A stretch of 31,849 nucleotides of DNA from Pseudomonadota bacterium (GTDB lineage: Bacteria > Pseudomonadota > Gammaproteobacteria > Xanthomonadales > Xanthomonadaceae): the NCBI GenBank assembly GCA_023444765.1, contig JAEXLY010000007.1, positions 1 through 31,849 on the forward strand. Direction: 5' to 3'. The notes under the pieces were generated by a model, which saw only the letters and a list, made by a program, of their open reading frames with translations, ran no database searches and had not been told where the DNA came from. This document shows positions 16,788-25,737 of the stretch, in pieces (positions within the stretch are counted from its first letter, which is position 1; every line of letters starts with the position of its first letter). The translations under genes and the position numbers were made by a program.

Positions 16788-18056
16788 TCAGCCCATCACG
16801 GTCATGGCGATCTTGAAGATCGGCAGGTACATGGCGATCACGATCGAGCCGACCATGCCGCCGATGATGACCATGATGAAGGGTTCGATCAGGCTGCTGA
16901 TCGCATCGACCGCGTTGTTGACCTCTTCCTCGTAGAACTCGGCCACCTTGTAGAGCATGGTGTCGAGTGCGCCGGCTTCCTCGCCGATGGCGGTCATCTG
17001 CACCACCATGTGCGGGAAGATGCCCACCTGCTTCATGGCCACGTTGAGGGGATAACCCACGGCCACGTCGTCGCGCATCTGGTACACGGCGTCGGAATAG
17101 ACCCGGCTGCCGGTGGCGCCGGCCACGCTGTCCATGGCCTCGACCAGCGGCACGCCGGCCTTGAAGGTCACGGCCAAGGTGCGGGCGAAGCGCGCGATGG
17201 CCGAGTTGTGCAGCACCTGTCCGATGATCGGGATCTTCAGCATCAGGCGGTCGACGGTGTGCTGCAGTTTCGGTGACCGCTTGTACACGTACATGAAAGC
17301 GGCGAACGCGGCCAGTCCCACAATCAGGCCAAGCCACCACCATTTGACCAGGATGTCGGAGAAACCGAACACCAAGGCGGTAAACGCAGGCAGATCCGCG
17401 CCGAAGCTGGCGAACTGTTCCTTGAAGATCGGCACCACGTACACCATCAGGATGCCGCAGACCAGGATGGCCACGCCGATGATGGCGGTCGGGTAGAACA
17501 GCGCCTTCTTGATCTTGCCCTTGATGGACTCGATGTTTTCCTTGTAGGTGGCGATGGTGTCCAGCACCGTCTCCAGCGCACCCGAGGATTCGCCCGCCCG
17601 CACCAGGTTGCGGTACAGCTCGTCGAACTGCACCGGGTGCTTGCTCATCGCCTCGTAGATCGAGGAGCCGCTTTCCAGCTCCAGCCGCAGGTCGTCGACC
17701 AGCTTCTTCATCTTCGGGTTCTTCTGCCCGTTGGCGATGATCTCCAGCGCCATCACGATCGGCACGCCGGATTTCATCATCGTCGCCAGCTGGCGGCTGA
17801 AGATCGCGATGTCCTTGGCGGTGATGGTCTTCCCCGCGCCGCCGAACAGCGGCTTGGGCTTGGGCTTGACCACCCCGGGCTGGATCCCCTGCCGCCGCAG
17901 CTCGGCCCGAAGCAGGTTGGCGTTGCGCGCCTGCTGTTCGCCCTTCATCTTCTTGCCGCGCTTGTCCGTCCCTTCCCAGACGAACATCGGCATCGTCACC
18001 CCTTCGCGGACCGGCTTGGCCCTCGTGGGTTTGGCGGCGGAACGTGTCACGGCCAT
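16788..18056 (-). CDS. pilC: Type IV pilus inner-membrane platform protein PilC
   Basis: A 422-residue member of the GspF/PilC family, the inner-membrane core that works with PilB during pilin extraction and assembly. It starts with a basic MAVTRSAAKPTRAK segment, then the signature MFVWEGTDKRGKKMKGE, two homologous T2SSF domains (IAIFSRQLATMMKSGVPIVM and IARFARTLAVTFKAGVPLVE), and three transmembrane stretches. The C-terminal one is SSLIEPFIMVIIGGMVGSIV and the end is YLPIFKIAMTVMG. ATG 18056 follows GGGGA at a fitting distance; the shorter ATG in TMPMFVWEG would lose the basic leader typical of relatives. A 308-base gap separates it from pilB. In Xanthomonas the pilin gene often sits between pilB and pilC; here it does not. 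Confidence 0.96.
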   Translation of the reverse strand: MAVTRSAAKPTRAKPVREGVTMPMFVWEGTDKRGKKMKGEQQARNANLLRAELRRQGIQPGVVKPKPKPLFGGAGKTITAKDIAIFSRQLATMMKSGVPIVMALEIIANGQKNPKMKKLVDDLRLELESGSSIYEAMSKHPVQFDELYRNLVRAGESSGALETVLDTIATYKENIESIKGKIKKALFYPTAIIGVAILVCGILMVYVVPIFKEQFASFGADLPAFTALVFGFSDILVKWWWLGLIVGLAAFAAFMYVYKRSPKLQHTVDRLMLKIPIIGQVLHNSAIARFARTLAVTFKAGVPLVEAMDSVAGATGSRVYSDAVYQMRDDVAVGYPLNVAMKQVGIFPHMVVQMTAIGEEAGALDTMLYKVAEFYEEEVNNAVDAISSLIEPFIMVIIGGMVGSIVIAMYLPIFKIAMTVMG

Positions 18057-18364
18057 CGGCTTGTCCCCTGCAGCAGCGAACCCGGCCTCCCCAGCCGGGA
18101 AATCCCTTGCATGGTAACCCTTTACGGGGGGAAGTGAAATTTGACTCTGTGACGGCGCGCAGGGTTTCGGCGTGAGGTCGCCGGGCCGGTCGACCCGCAC
18201 CGCGCGGGACCGGGACGGCCACCCGACCCCCGGTCCTTCGGGTGACCGCACTTGCATGGATGTTCCCCCACGCGCGGCGACAGGCCACCATTCGCAAGCC
18301 TTCGGGCACCGCCCTGAGCGTCGCCCGAGCGGCCGCGGACCGCCTCCAGACGATCGGGGGGCGG
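18057..18364. other. Gap between pilB and pilC
   Basis: No gene is visible. On the minus strand an AT-richer pocket around 18110-18145 (containing AAATTTCAC) is the most likely place for a pilC promoter, but I cannot assign -35/-10 boxes, and no GG-N10-GC site with a TGGC context is present. An inverted repeat (18338-18344 with 18360-18366) brackets the end of pilB without a T-tract. CTTGCATGG occurs twice (near 18110 and 18250). Confidence 0.5.
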
Positions 18365-20089
18365 TCAGTCCTTCGTGACGCGGTTGATCTCCGCCAGGCT
18401 GGTCATGCCCTTCTTCACCTTCAGCAGCGCCGACTGGCGCAGGTCGCGCACGCCCGAGCGCTGCGCCGCCTCGGCGATCTGCATGGCGTTGCCGCCCTCC
18501 AGCACGATCGCGGCGATCTCGTCGGTCATCGGCATCACCTGGTACAGGCCGGTCCGTCCCTTGTAGCCGTTGGTACACTCGTCGCAGCCGGCCGCTTCGT
18601 ACACGGTAAAGCCCTCGTTGATCTCGGCCTCGGTGAAGCCTTCGGTCAGCAGGGCATGGTCGGGCAGCTGCACCGGCCGCTTGCATCGCTCGCACAGCCG
18701 GCGCGCCAGGCGCTGGGCGATCACCAGGGTCACCGAGCTGATGATGTTGTAGGGCGCGATGCCCATGTTCATCAGGCGCGCGATGGTCTGCGGCGCGTCG
18801 TTGGTGTGCAGGGTGGAGAGCACCATGTGGCCGGTCTGCGCGGCCTTGACCGCGATCTCCGCGGTCTCGAGGTCGCGGATTTCGCCGACCATGATGATGT
18901 CCGGGTCCTGGCGCAGGAAGCTGCGCAGGGCGGCGGCGAAGGTCATGCCCCGGCGTTCGTTCTGCTGCACCTGGTTGACGCCCGGCAGGCGGATTTCCAC
19001 CGGGTCCTCCACCGTGGAGATGTTGCGCTCCTCGTTGTTGAGGATGCCCAGCGCCGTGTACAGCGACACCGTCTTGCCCGAACCGGTGGGACCGGTCACC
19101 AGCACCATGCCGTAGGGCTTGTGGATAGCGTCCATGAACAGCTTCTGCTGGTCTTCCTCGTAACCCAGCTTGTCGATGCCCAGCTTGGCCGCGCCGGCGT
19201 CGAGGATACGCAGCACCACCTTCTCGCCGAACAGCGTGGGCAGGGTGCTGACGCGGAAGTCGATCTGCTTGGTCTTGCTGATGTTGAGCTTGATGCGTCC
19301 GTCCTGCGGGATGCGCTTCTCGGCGATGTCCAGCTGCGCCATCACCTTCAGGCGCGCCGTGATGCGCGAGTGCAGCTTCACCGGCATCTTGGCCGACTGC
19401 TTGAGGATGCCGTCCACGCGCAGGCGCACGCGGTAGTCGGTCTCGTAGGGCTCGAAGTGGATGTCTGAGGCGCCGCGCTTGATCGCGTCGATCAGCACCT
19501 TGTTGACGAACTTGACGATGGGCGCGTCGTCCTTGCCGTCGGCCCCAACGTCCTTGGAGTCATCCTCGGTGCCCGCCTCGACGTCAAGATTCTCCAGTCC
19601 ATCTGCGTCATCCAGCGCATCGCCGAACCCGTCGTTCGACTGGAGCCACAACTCGAGCGTGCGGCGGATGCTGTCCTCGTCGACCAGGATCGGCTCGACC
19701 ACCAGGTTGGTGTGGAACTTGAGCTCGTCCAGCGCATGGCTGTTGGTGGGATCCGAGGTGCCGACGAACAGCTTGGCGCCGCGCTTGTACAGCGGCAGCA
19801 CCTGGTGCTTGTTCAGCAGCTCCTCGCTGACCAGCTTCACCGCGCTCATCGAGCCATCCATGGTGGCCGGGTCGAACACCGGCATGCCGAACTCGATGGA
19901 GTTGGCGGCGGCCATCTGGGCGGCGGTCACCAGCTTGTGCTCGCGCAGCCAGGCCGCGACCGGCTTGCGCTCGGCCGTGGCCTTGTCGAGCGCCTCCCGG
20001 GCCGCCCCTTCGTCCAGGGCGCCGTCCATGACCAGGCGCCGGGCGATGCCGGTGATGCCGACGAGGTTGGAGGTGGCAACTGCGTTCAT
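18365..20089 (-). CDS. pilB: Type IV pilus assembly ATPase PilB
   Basis: A 574-residue cytoplasmic hexameric ATPase that powers pilus extension. The N-terminal GSPII_E_N domain (about residues 1-150) is followed by the linker and the catalytic domain. This contains DIHFEPYETDYRVRLRVDG, Walker A GPTGSGKT (333-340), the Asp box around STVEDPVEI, Walker B region QDPDIIMVGEIRDLETAEIA, and a His box (HMVLSTLHTNDA). The zinc-binding cysteine tetrad is complete (C466, C469, C502, C505), as expected for PilB/GspE and not for PilT. ATG 20089 has an AGGGGAAG ribosome site and lies about 30 bases downstream of a sigma-54-type promoter. Confidence 0.97.
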   Translation of the reverse strand: MNAVATSNLVGITGIARRLVMDGALDEGAAREALDKATAERKPVAAWLREHKLVTAAQMAAANSIEFGMPVFDPATMDGSMSAVKLVSEELLNKHQVLPLYKRGAKLFVGTSDPTNSHALDELKFHTNLVVEPILVDEDSIRRTLELWLQSNDGFGDALDDADGLENLDVEAGTEDDSKDVGADGKDDAPIVKFVNKVLIDAIKRGASDIHFEPYETDYRVRLRVDGILKQSAKMPVKLHSRITARLKVMAQLDIAEKRIPQDGRIKLNISKTKQIDFRVSTLPTLFGEKVVLRILDAGAAKLGIDKLGYEEDQQKLFMDAIHKPYGMVLVTGPTGSGKTVSLYTALGILNNEERNISTVEDPVEIRLPGVNQVQQNERRGMTFAAALRSFLRQDPDIIMVGEIRDLETAEIAVKAAQTGHMVLSTLHTNDAPQTIARLMNMGIAPYNIISSVTLVIAQRLARRLCERCKRPVQLPDHALLTEGFTEAEINEGFTVYEAAGCDECTNGYKGRTGLYQVMPMTDEIAAIVLEGGNAMQIAEAAQRSGVRDLRQSALLKVKKGMTSLAEINRVTKD

Positions 20090-20127
20090 GTGGATTCTTC
20101 CCCTCGGGCCGCTCGGACTTTACCGAA

Positions 20128-20143
20128 AGCACGGCACGTGCCA
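20128..20143 (-). promoter_or_regulatory. Sigma-54-type promoter of pilB
   Basis: On the minus strand TGGCACGTGCCGTGCT has the -24 TGGCACG element and the -12 GTGCT element, with GG and GC exactly 10 bases apart. Transcription would start near 20117, leaving a leader of about 28 bases before the pilB ATG. The sigma-54 activator PilR is encoded in this window. Confidence 0.7.
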
Positions 20144-20226
20144 AGTGCGGCCCGTCGCGGTTCCGGCGTCGTTCCCTGCCGACGGGCGCCCGATCCGGCT
20201 ATCCTTGGCCGTCAAAGGGGAATCCG

Positions 20227-21078
20227 ATGCGCCTTTCCATCATCCTGCCTGCCAAGAACGAGGCCGAGGGCCTGCGCCTCACGTTGCCGCGCCTGCGGGC
20301 CGCGCAGCCGGATGCCGAACTGATCGTAGTGGATGACGGATCCTCGGACGATACGGCCAAGGTCGCCGAGGACCACGGCGCCAAGGTCCTCTCGAGTCCC
20401 TACTCGATGGGCAACGGCGCGGCGATTAAACGTGGGGCACGGGCCGCGAGCGGCCAGATCCTGGTCTTCATGGATGCGGATGGTCAGCACGATCCGGCCA
20501 GCATCGGGAGCTTGCTGGACAGGCTGGCGGACGGCTACGACATGGTCGTGGGCGCCCGCGACTGGGCGGGGCAAGCAGGCGTACACCGTGGCGCGGCGAA
20601 TGCCTTCTACAACTGGCTGGCCAGCCGTATGACGGGTTTCGAGGTTAAGGACCTGACTTCCGGCTTCCGAGCGGTCCGTGCAGAGAAGTTCCGCGAGTTC
20701 ATCCACCTCTTGCCCAACGGGTTCAGCTACCCGACGACGAGTACCATGGCGTTCTTCCGTAGCGCTTATCCGGTAGCCTATGTGCCTATCCCGGTAGCCA
20801 AGCGGCTGGGACGCAGCCATATCCGGCCGCTGCGCGACGGCGTGCGGTTCCTGCTGATCATCTTCAAGATCGCGACGCTCTACTCCCCGCTGAAATTGTT
20901 TGCCCCGACAGCGGTAGCGTTTTTTCTGCTGGGTGGTGGCTACTACGGCTACACGTTCTCGACTCAAGGCCGCTTCACTAACATGAGCGCCTTGCTGCTC
21001 AGTGCCGCAGTCATCATCTTCCTGATCGGCCTGATCTCGGAACAGATCACAGCGCTGACTTACAAACGCGATACCTGA
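20227..21078 (+). CDS. GT2 family glycosyltransferase (polyprenyl-phosphate sugar synthase type)
   Basis: A 283-residue family 2 glycosyltransferase with two C-terminal membrane helices (LKLFAPTAVAFFLLGG and SALLLSAAVIIFLIGLISE). The catalytic N-terminal domain has IILPAKNEAEGL, VVDDGSSDDT (residues 34-43) and the metal/nucleotide-binding DADGQH (83-88), then DLTSGFRAVRAEKF. This arrangement is that of dolichol-phosphate-mannose synthase/GtrB/ArnC relatives, which load a sugar from a nucleotide donor onto polyprenyl phosphate at the cytoplasmic face. The sugar is not predictable. AAGGGGAA at 20214-20221 is a strong ribosome site for ATG 20227. The gene is divergent from pilB and converges on the membrane protein gene at 21119. 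It likely supplies the lipid-linked sugar for the neighbouring genes. Confidence 0.88.
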   Translation: MRLSIILPAKNEAEGLRLTLPRLRAAQPDAELIVVDDGSSDDTAKVAEDHGAKVLSSPYSMGNGAAIKRGARAASGQILVFMDADGQHDPASIGSLLDRLADGYDMVVGARDWAGQAGVHRGAANAFYNWLASRMTGFEVKDLTSGFRAVRAEKFREFIHLLPNGFSYPTTSTMAFFRSAYPVAYVPIPVAKRLGRSHIRPLRDGVRFLLIIFKIATLYSPLKLFAPTAVAFFLLGGGYYGYTFSTQGRFTNMSALLLSAAVIIFLIGLISEQITALTYKRDT

Positions 21079-21118
21079 GGCTCCAGGCCGGGCCAGACCT
21101 ACGGCGCGGCGGATGCCG

Positions 21119-22033
21119 CTATGCCGTAGATGACTCCGGCGATCGCCGGGTAAGCAAGATAAACACCCCACTCAGGCCCAGCTCTGCACAGACGGTTAGC
21201 AGGCGCACGAGCGCGACCGACAACACCGCGACCGGCAACGGGACAAGCACCTGAAGCATGCCTGTGAGCGCCGCCTCGCGAACGCCGATGCCGGCGGGCG
21301 CAAACAGCGCGAGCATGCCCAGCAGCCCGGCGAAGTAGTAGAAGACGGTCAGCTCGGGCAGCGTCCACGGATCAATCCACGCGAATACCCTGATCGCGAA
21401 CAACAGACTCGCCCCGTGCAGCATCATCACCACAGCCTGCAGGGCTACGGCTTTGGCTAACAGTACCGCGTCCGGCCGGGTCGCTGGTGGGGACGACAGT
21501 CGCTGTAGCAGCGGAATGCGGGCGACCAACGGTCGCAGGAACCGGTTGGAGGTCAGCACCAGCAGCATGCCGAGTGCGATTGCGATCAACACCAGGTGCA
21601 GCGGCTCGATCGCGACCACGCCTAGCAACGCCGCCGCCAGGATGAACAGGCACACCGCGATCAGCGAGGATGCAGTCTCGATGTAGAGCGACATGCCGGC
21701 GTTGGTGCGCTGGGAAATTTTGTAGCCCTCCAGTCGCAGGTAGACGGTTGCAATCTTGCCGGGAATGTAGCGGCCCAGGCGCGAAGTCGACCAGATCCGC
21801 GCGTGGACGAGCCAACTGGCTCTGGCGCCGTAGTGGGACGCTATGCCTACCCAGATACCGATGTTGCACAGGTAGGCAAGGACGACCAGGCCGAGTGCCA
21901 GCGCCGCGTAAGCCCAATCCAGGGCGTAGTCGTAGGCGAGGATTCGCCCCGCGTTCCTCGCAAGATACACCGCGATGAAGGCGAGCATCGCAATCCATAG
22001 GGCTGCCTTCAGTCGACGGCCGTCGACCCTCAT
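21119..22033 (-). CDS. LPG synthase-like transmembrane protein (flippase-like superfamily)
   Basis: A 304-residue protein with about eight hydrophobic segments, the pattern of the lysylphosphatidylglycerol synthase transmembrane region/UPF0104 family. The WSTSRLGRYIPGKIATVYLRL motif (near residues 80-100) and FAPAGIGVREAALTGML near the C-terminus are diagnostic: R.iPGki and P.GiGvrEa. Members of the family are found in glycan and lipid pathways; in several systems they are suspected of moving lipid-linked sugars across the membrane, without proof here. It lacks the aminoacyl-transferase domain of true MprF. ATG 22033 overlaps the upstream methyltransferase stop by four bases, so it is translated as part of that operon. 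Confidence 0.82.
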   Translation of the reverse strand: MRVDGRRLKAALWIAMLAFIAVYLARNAGRILAYDYALDWAYAALALGLVVLAYLCNIGIWVGIASHYGARASWLVHARIWSTSRLGRYIPGKIATVYLRLEGYKISQRTNAGMSLYIETASSLIAVCLFILAAALLGVVAIEPLHLVLIAIALGMLLVLTSNRFLRPLVARIPLLQRLSSPPATRPDAVLLAKAVALQAVVMMLHGASLLFAIRVFAWIDPWTLPELTVFYYFAGLLGMLALFAPAGIGVREAALTGMLQVLVPLPVAVLSVALVRLLTVCAELGLSGVFILLTRRSPESSTA

Positions 22034-22611
22034 CGGTTCGCGTCTTTCACGGCGACTGCGATCGTCTGGTGGCACCAGGGGCGTGGGAACGGGATCAGCC
22101 CCAAGACCGGCAGCGGGAATCCGCCGGAATGGAGCCTGACGTCGCGGAAGCCGCAATTCTCGATCATCCGGACCAGCCAGCGTTGCGGGTAGAGGTACAA
22201 GTGCTCGGACGTGTAGAAGTACTTCCTGTCCAACGTGAGCGTCAGAAGCCGCTCGATCAGCGAATTCGGGTTTGGCGTGGACAGCACAATACGCCCGGAC
22301 GGGCCCAGCACCGCGCGGCAATCTCGCAGGAAACTGTAGGGCTGCTCGACGTGCTCGAGGATCTCGCCTGCCACCACGGCGTCGAAGCTGCGGCCCGCAA
22401 GCAGAGTAGTGAGTTCACCTGCGTCCCCAGCGATACTCTCGTGGTAGTTCGGTGGCGTCGTGCGCTGTTCGAGGTCGAACCCGACCACATGCTCGTTGTC
22501 CAGGAATCGGTTGGGCGACTGCGCCCATCCGATGTCCAGAACCGAAGGGCAGCCTCGTACGAGGCGGGCCATCCGCTTCATGCGCAGAGATTCGTCCAGG
22601 TGGATCGGCAT
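22030..22611 (-). CDS. Class I SAM-dependent methyltransferase
   Basis: A 193-residue methyltransferase. The SAM-binding motif I region is CPSVLDIGWAQSPNRFL, where the usual glycine-rich loop GxGxG is unusual (DIGWAQ). Motif II acid is in VVGFDLEQ, followed by AGDAGELTTLLAGRSFDAVVAGEILEHVEQPYSFL, typical of the Methyltransf_11/23 group, and LGPSGRIVLSTPNPNSL. Relatives modify sugars, lipids or small molecules; position between a DUF354 protein and a flippase-like gene suggests a methylated sugar. Gap to the upstream gene is 10 bases and overlap downstream 4 bases. Confidence 0.85.
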   Translation of the reverse strand: MPIHLDESLRMKRMARLVRGCPSVLDIGWAQSPNRFLDNEHVVGFDLEQRTTPPNYHESIAGDAGELTTLLAGRSFDAVVAGEILEHVEQPYSFLRDCRAVLGPSGRIVLSTPNPNSLIERLLTLTLDRKYFYTSEHLYLYPQRWLVRMIENCGFRDVRLHSGGFPLPVLGLIPFPRPWCHQTIAVAVKDANR

Positions 22612-22621
22612 GCTCTGATCC

Positions 22622-23668
22622 TCAGCGGCTGCGACGGATGTCCAGAGTGTCGATGACTTGCCGGGCGACGAATTCCGCTACGTCCTCGCTGTCCTGCAGC
22701 ATCTGGCGCCTCGCATCTCGGCAGCTGTCTGCATCCACGCCTAACAGCCAGTCGAGTCCTTGGTCGAGGGATTCGGCGTTCAGGTTGCGGATGTTCCTGA
22801 CCAGTCCGTACCTTGACTCCTGCTCGTCCGTGTAGCCCCTGTGGGTCCGTGCCATGTAGACGGCGGGCACGCCGAGCACCGCGCATTCGGACGCCATTGT
22901 CGCGCTCTCGCCGAAATAGCCTGCGCAGAACGCCATCAGGTGGTGGATGTCGAGGGGACTGCCGTGGTAGAGGTAGGCCTGCAAGTGCGCAGGCAGCGAC
23001 GCTTCCGACGAGATGATGACCTTTCCGCGGGCCGAGAGCCGCTTGATCGCTATTTCAAGCAGTTCGTGGCCCAGGCCCCGATCGCCGATGTCGTGATTGG
23101 CGGTCCACGAGACGATGCGGATCAGATAGGTAGGCCTATCCATGTCCAGCCCGGCCCGGAGAGCCGTCCCGTGGTCGGGGGAGAAACGGCGTGGGTCCAG
23201 ATAGCTCAGTTCGTGGTAGCCCTGATAGCGCGTGGTCTTCGCCCGTGGAGTCCACCCGTCGTAGCAATTGGGCACGACCAGTCGCGTGGCAAGCGGATAA
23301 GTGATCCGATTCTGCATGTTTGCGATCTCGGTGTCGTAGAACACCACGCTCGGAATCCTGCATAGACAGGCTGATTGCGCGGCGAATGTTCCGCCCAGAG
23401 CCACTGCGATGTCGGCCCTCGTGCGCCGAATATGGCGGGCCAACAGCAGGTTGCGGCGGATAAGTTCAACCGCCAGTCCGGCCGGCGTGGTGGCAGCTTT
23501 GCCCAGCGAACTGTGGGAAATGCCCAGGCCGTCCAGGATGTCGATGGCTACGTCCTTGTTGCGCGAGGTCACGGAAACCTCGTGCCCCTGCTCAGCCCAC
23601 CGCACAATCGGGAAACGGAAGAAGTGCGCGTGCGCCGGGTGGCAGATGTCTACGAGAATCGTCGCCAT
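22622..23668 (-). CDS. DUF354-family glycosyltransferase-like protein
   Basis: A 348-residue protein starting MATILVDICHPAHAHFFRF, the typical DUF354 opening (VDi.hPah.hff). ADIAVALGGTFAAQSACLCRIPSVVFYDTE and a later GESATMASECAVLGVPAVYM fit the two-Rossmann GT-B fold; the final segment matches the donor-sugar-binding region of WecB/MurG-like GT-B enzymes. It is likely a cytoplasmic sugar-transferring or epimerase-like enzyme. No function of a DUF354 member is certain to me. It has no membrane segment. It lies 46 bases after the TMTC-like gene and 10 bases before the methyltransferase gene, in one direction. Confidence 0.85.
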   Translation of the reverse strand: MATILVDICHPAHAHFFRFPIVRWAEQGHEVSVTSRNKDVAIDILDGLGISHSSLGKAATTPAGLAVELIRRNLLLARHIRRTRADIAVALGGTFAAQSACLCRIPSVVFYDTEIANMQNRITYPLATRLVVPNCYDGWTPRAKTTRYQGYHELSYLDPRRFSPDHGTALRAGLDMDRPTYLIRIVSWTANHDIGDRGLGHELLEIAIKRLSARGKVIISSEASLPAHLQAYLYHGSPLDIHHLMAFCAGYFGESATMASECAVLGVPAVYMARTHRGYTDEQESRYGLVRNIRNLNAESLDQGLDWLLGVDADSCRDARRQMLQDSEDVAEFVARQVIDTLDIRRSR

Positions 23669-23714
23669 TGGTTACGTCATGTTCGACGGGATCAGTATGC
23701 CATGTGCCATCAGG

Positions 23715-25649
23715 CTATCGGGCGGGATGGGCAGCTGGCAGGCCGGTGGGAACACTAAAGGCTTCAATCTGGCGCGCAAGGTCCGTGCGGTCCAAGGCGC
23801 GCAGTTCCGTGGACAGATGCACGATGAATGGATCGTGGGACGGGATCTCCTTGATAGCGGCGATGAAGTAAGGCATCGCCGCGTCCGGATCAGACAGGTC
23901 GTTCATGAAGAAGTACCCGATGGCGGCCGTGCCGAATGGTCCGACCTCTCCCCGGTTGACCAGCCCGGTCAGCGTTTCCGTAAGCTGCTGTCTGTCGAGT
24001 TGCACTCCATTCCTTCCGTGGTAAGTGAAGACCAGATAGGCCCTTGCGTTGTCCCGGGTCATGGGGACCGTACTGATGCGTTGCTGCAGCCGGCTCCAGT
24101 CCTCCGGAGTGATGGATCCGTGCAGCGACTTCAACACCACAAGCAAGGCGAGGCTGTTGATGGAGTCGGGGGTAGCTATGGCACCCGCATCGCACGTCCG
24201 GATCGCCTCTTCCAGGCGGGAATTTTCCGCGACGGGGCCGCCGCCATCCTTGAACTGGCTCGCGCACAGCTGAGTCCAAGCTCGCCCGGATCGCGGCGCG
24301 TTCTCGGTGGCTACCTTGGCGATACTCTCGTTGCTGGCCCAAGTGTCTGCGCGGAAGAGGGTGGTAGCCGATAGGGCGATAAGCAGGATCGCCGCGGCCG
24401 TTGCGGACGTGGCTGCCCTAGGAGGCTGCGCGAGGTTGGCTTTCGCCAGCAGGCTTCCTACCGCCAGTACCACGCCGATCAAGGCAAAGTGGTTGCGATG
24501 TTCGAAGGCCAGTTCCAATCCGATCACGTTGCTGGTGATGAAATGGGCAGAGAAAAAGAGGAACACACCTAGGGCGAACAGCGGCAGACGCGCGCGCAGA
24601 TGCCACGCGAGACCAATGAGTCCCAGCACGATGGCTATAGCCGGCAGGGTCGTCCAGGGCTGGAATGGGCCTCGCGAGGGCTGCACCCAGTCATAGTAAA
24701 AGGGCATGTTGCCTGGGAGCGGTATCAGGATCTGCCACAAGTACATGCAGAGCACCCGCCCCTGTGTGAGCAGGCGTTCGCCAGCGGAGAAGTCGCGGCC
24801 TTGATAAGCCTGGCCGTGCCAGAAATGCGGGACCACGAGAAGATAGATTGCGGCGCCCATGACCGTTGCGACCACATAACTCCGTCGCAAACGAGCGGAT
24901 AGGCGCGGGTCGGCAGCCGCAAAACGCAGGATCGTTAGCTCGAGAGCGAGCGTATACGCGGGCAGCAGGGCGGAATCCTCCTTGCATCCCATCGCAACGA
25001 TCCACAGCAGGAAGGTTAGCAGCCATCCCGTCCGGCCCGACTTGCCTGCGATCTGCGCCTTTCGTGCTTCCAGATAGGCCCAAAGCGCAAGCACCAGGAA
25101 CAGGGTCCCCATCGACTGAAGGCGCTGCACTACATAAAGAACGGAGGACACTTGCAAAGGGTGCACGGCCCAGGCCAAGGCGAAGGCCGGAGCCATCCAC
25201 TGCACGCGCGATGCCGGAGTGCCGGCCAGTGCTAGGAGTGTGCGGAAGAACCAGGTGAGCACCAGCGCCGTCAGGCCATGGAGCAAGATATTGGTGGTCT
25301 TGAAGGCGCTTGCGTCCGGTCCCTCGGCCCGCCAGTAGTCCAACGCGAAAGTAAGCATGGGGATAGAGCGCGTCGTGCCGGACAATTGCACGCCAGTCAC
25401 GAGCTTCGTCACCGCATCCGCAGACAGTTCTGTCAACTGGACCGCGGGGTTATTGCTGATGTTGGGGATGTCGTCGAAGATGAACTCGCCGGACAGGCCG
25501 GGCGCGAACAAGAAGCCTGCGAGAATCGCAACGAGAAGACTGAAGACAAAGAAGCGGATACGGTTGGTGTCGAGAACGCGCATTCGCCAAGGCCCGATAG
25601 GTGTCAGGAAGTATGACCGATTGCCGAGCCAAGCATGCGAAGGGAGCAT
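23715..25649 (-). CDS. TMTC/PMT-like multipass membrane protein, candidate pilin glycosyltransferase
   Basis: A protein of up to 644 residues with about ten to twelve transmembrane helices in the first 440 residues, then a soluble helical C-terminal region (about 440-640) with weak TPR character. The first periplasmic loop carries GEFIFDDIPNISNNPAV (FDD at 58-60), the position where GT-C enzymes hold the catalytic acid. HPLQVSSVLYVVQRLQSMGT (163-182) matches the HP.q.e.v.yv..R pattern of TMTC O-mannosyltransferases. No DUF or Wzy motif is obvious. GT-C enzymes transfer sugar from polyprenyl phosphate to proteins in the periplasm. ATG 25649 has GAGG only three bases away; ATG 25583 gives a 622-residue form without the odd 22-residue leader. 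It directly follows a pilin gene. Confidence 0.75.
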   Translation of the reverse strand: MLPSHAWLGNRSYFLTPIGPWRMRVLDTNRIRFFVFSLLVAILAGFLFAPGLSGEFIFDDIPNISNNPAVQLTELSADAVTKLVTGVQLSGTTRSIPMLTFALDYWRAEGPDASAFKTTNILLHGLTALVLTWFFRTLLALAGTPASRVQWMAPAFALAWAVHPLQVSSVLYVVQRLQSMGTLFLVLALWAYLEARKAQIAGKSGRTGWLLTFLLWIVAMGCKEDSALLPAYTLALELTILRFAAADPRLSARLRRSYVVATVMGAAIYLLVVPHFWHGQAYQGRDFSAGERLLTQGRVLCMYLWQILIPLPGNMPFYYDWVQPSRGPFQPWTTLPAIAIVLGLIGLAWHLRARLPLFALGVFLFFSAHFITSNVIGLELAFEHRNHFALIGVVLAVGSLLAKANLAQPPRAATSATAAAILLIALSATTLFRADTWASNESIAKVATENAPRSGRAWTQLCASQFKDGGGPVAENSRLEEAIRTCDAGAIATPDSINSLALLVVLKSLHGSITPEDWSRLQQRISTVPMTRDNARAYLVFTYHGRNGVQLDRQQLTETLTGLVNRGEVGPFGTAAIGYFFMNDLSDPDAAMPYFIAAIKEIPSHDPFIVHLSTELRALDRTDLARQIEAFSVPTGLPAAHPAR

Positions 25650-25737
25650 CTACCTCGTTGAGGCCTGCTCCTGCGAGTCACCGCTGCCGGGGCCCTGTCG
25701 CGGTTACGCGTGTGGCGGACACCGGCTTCGCCGTTCA

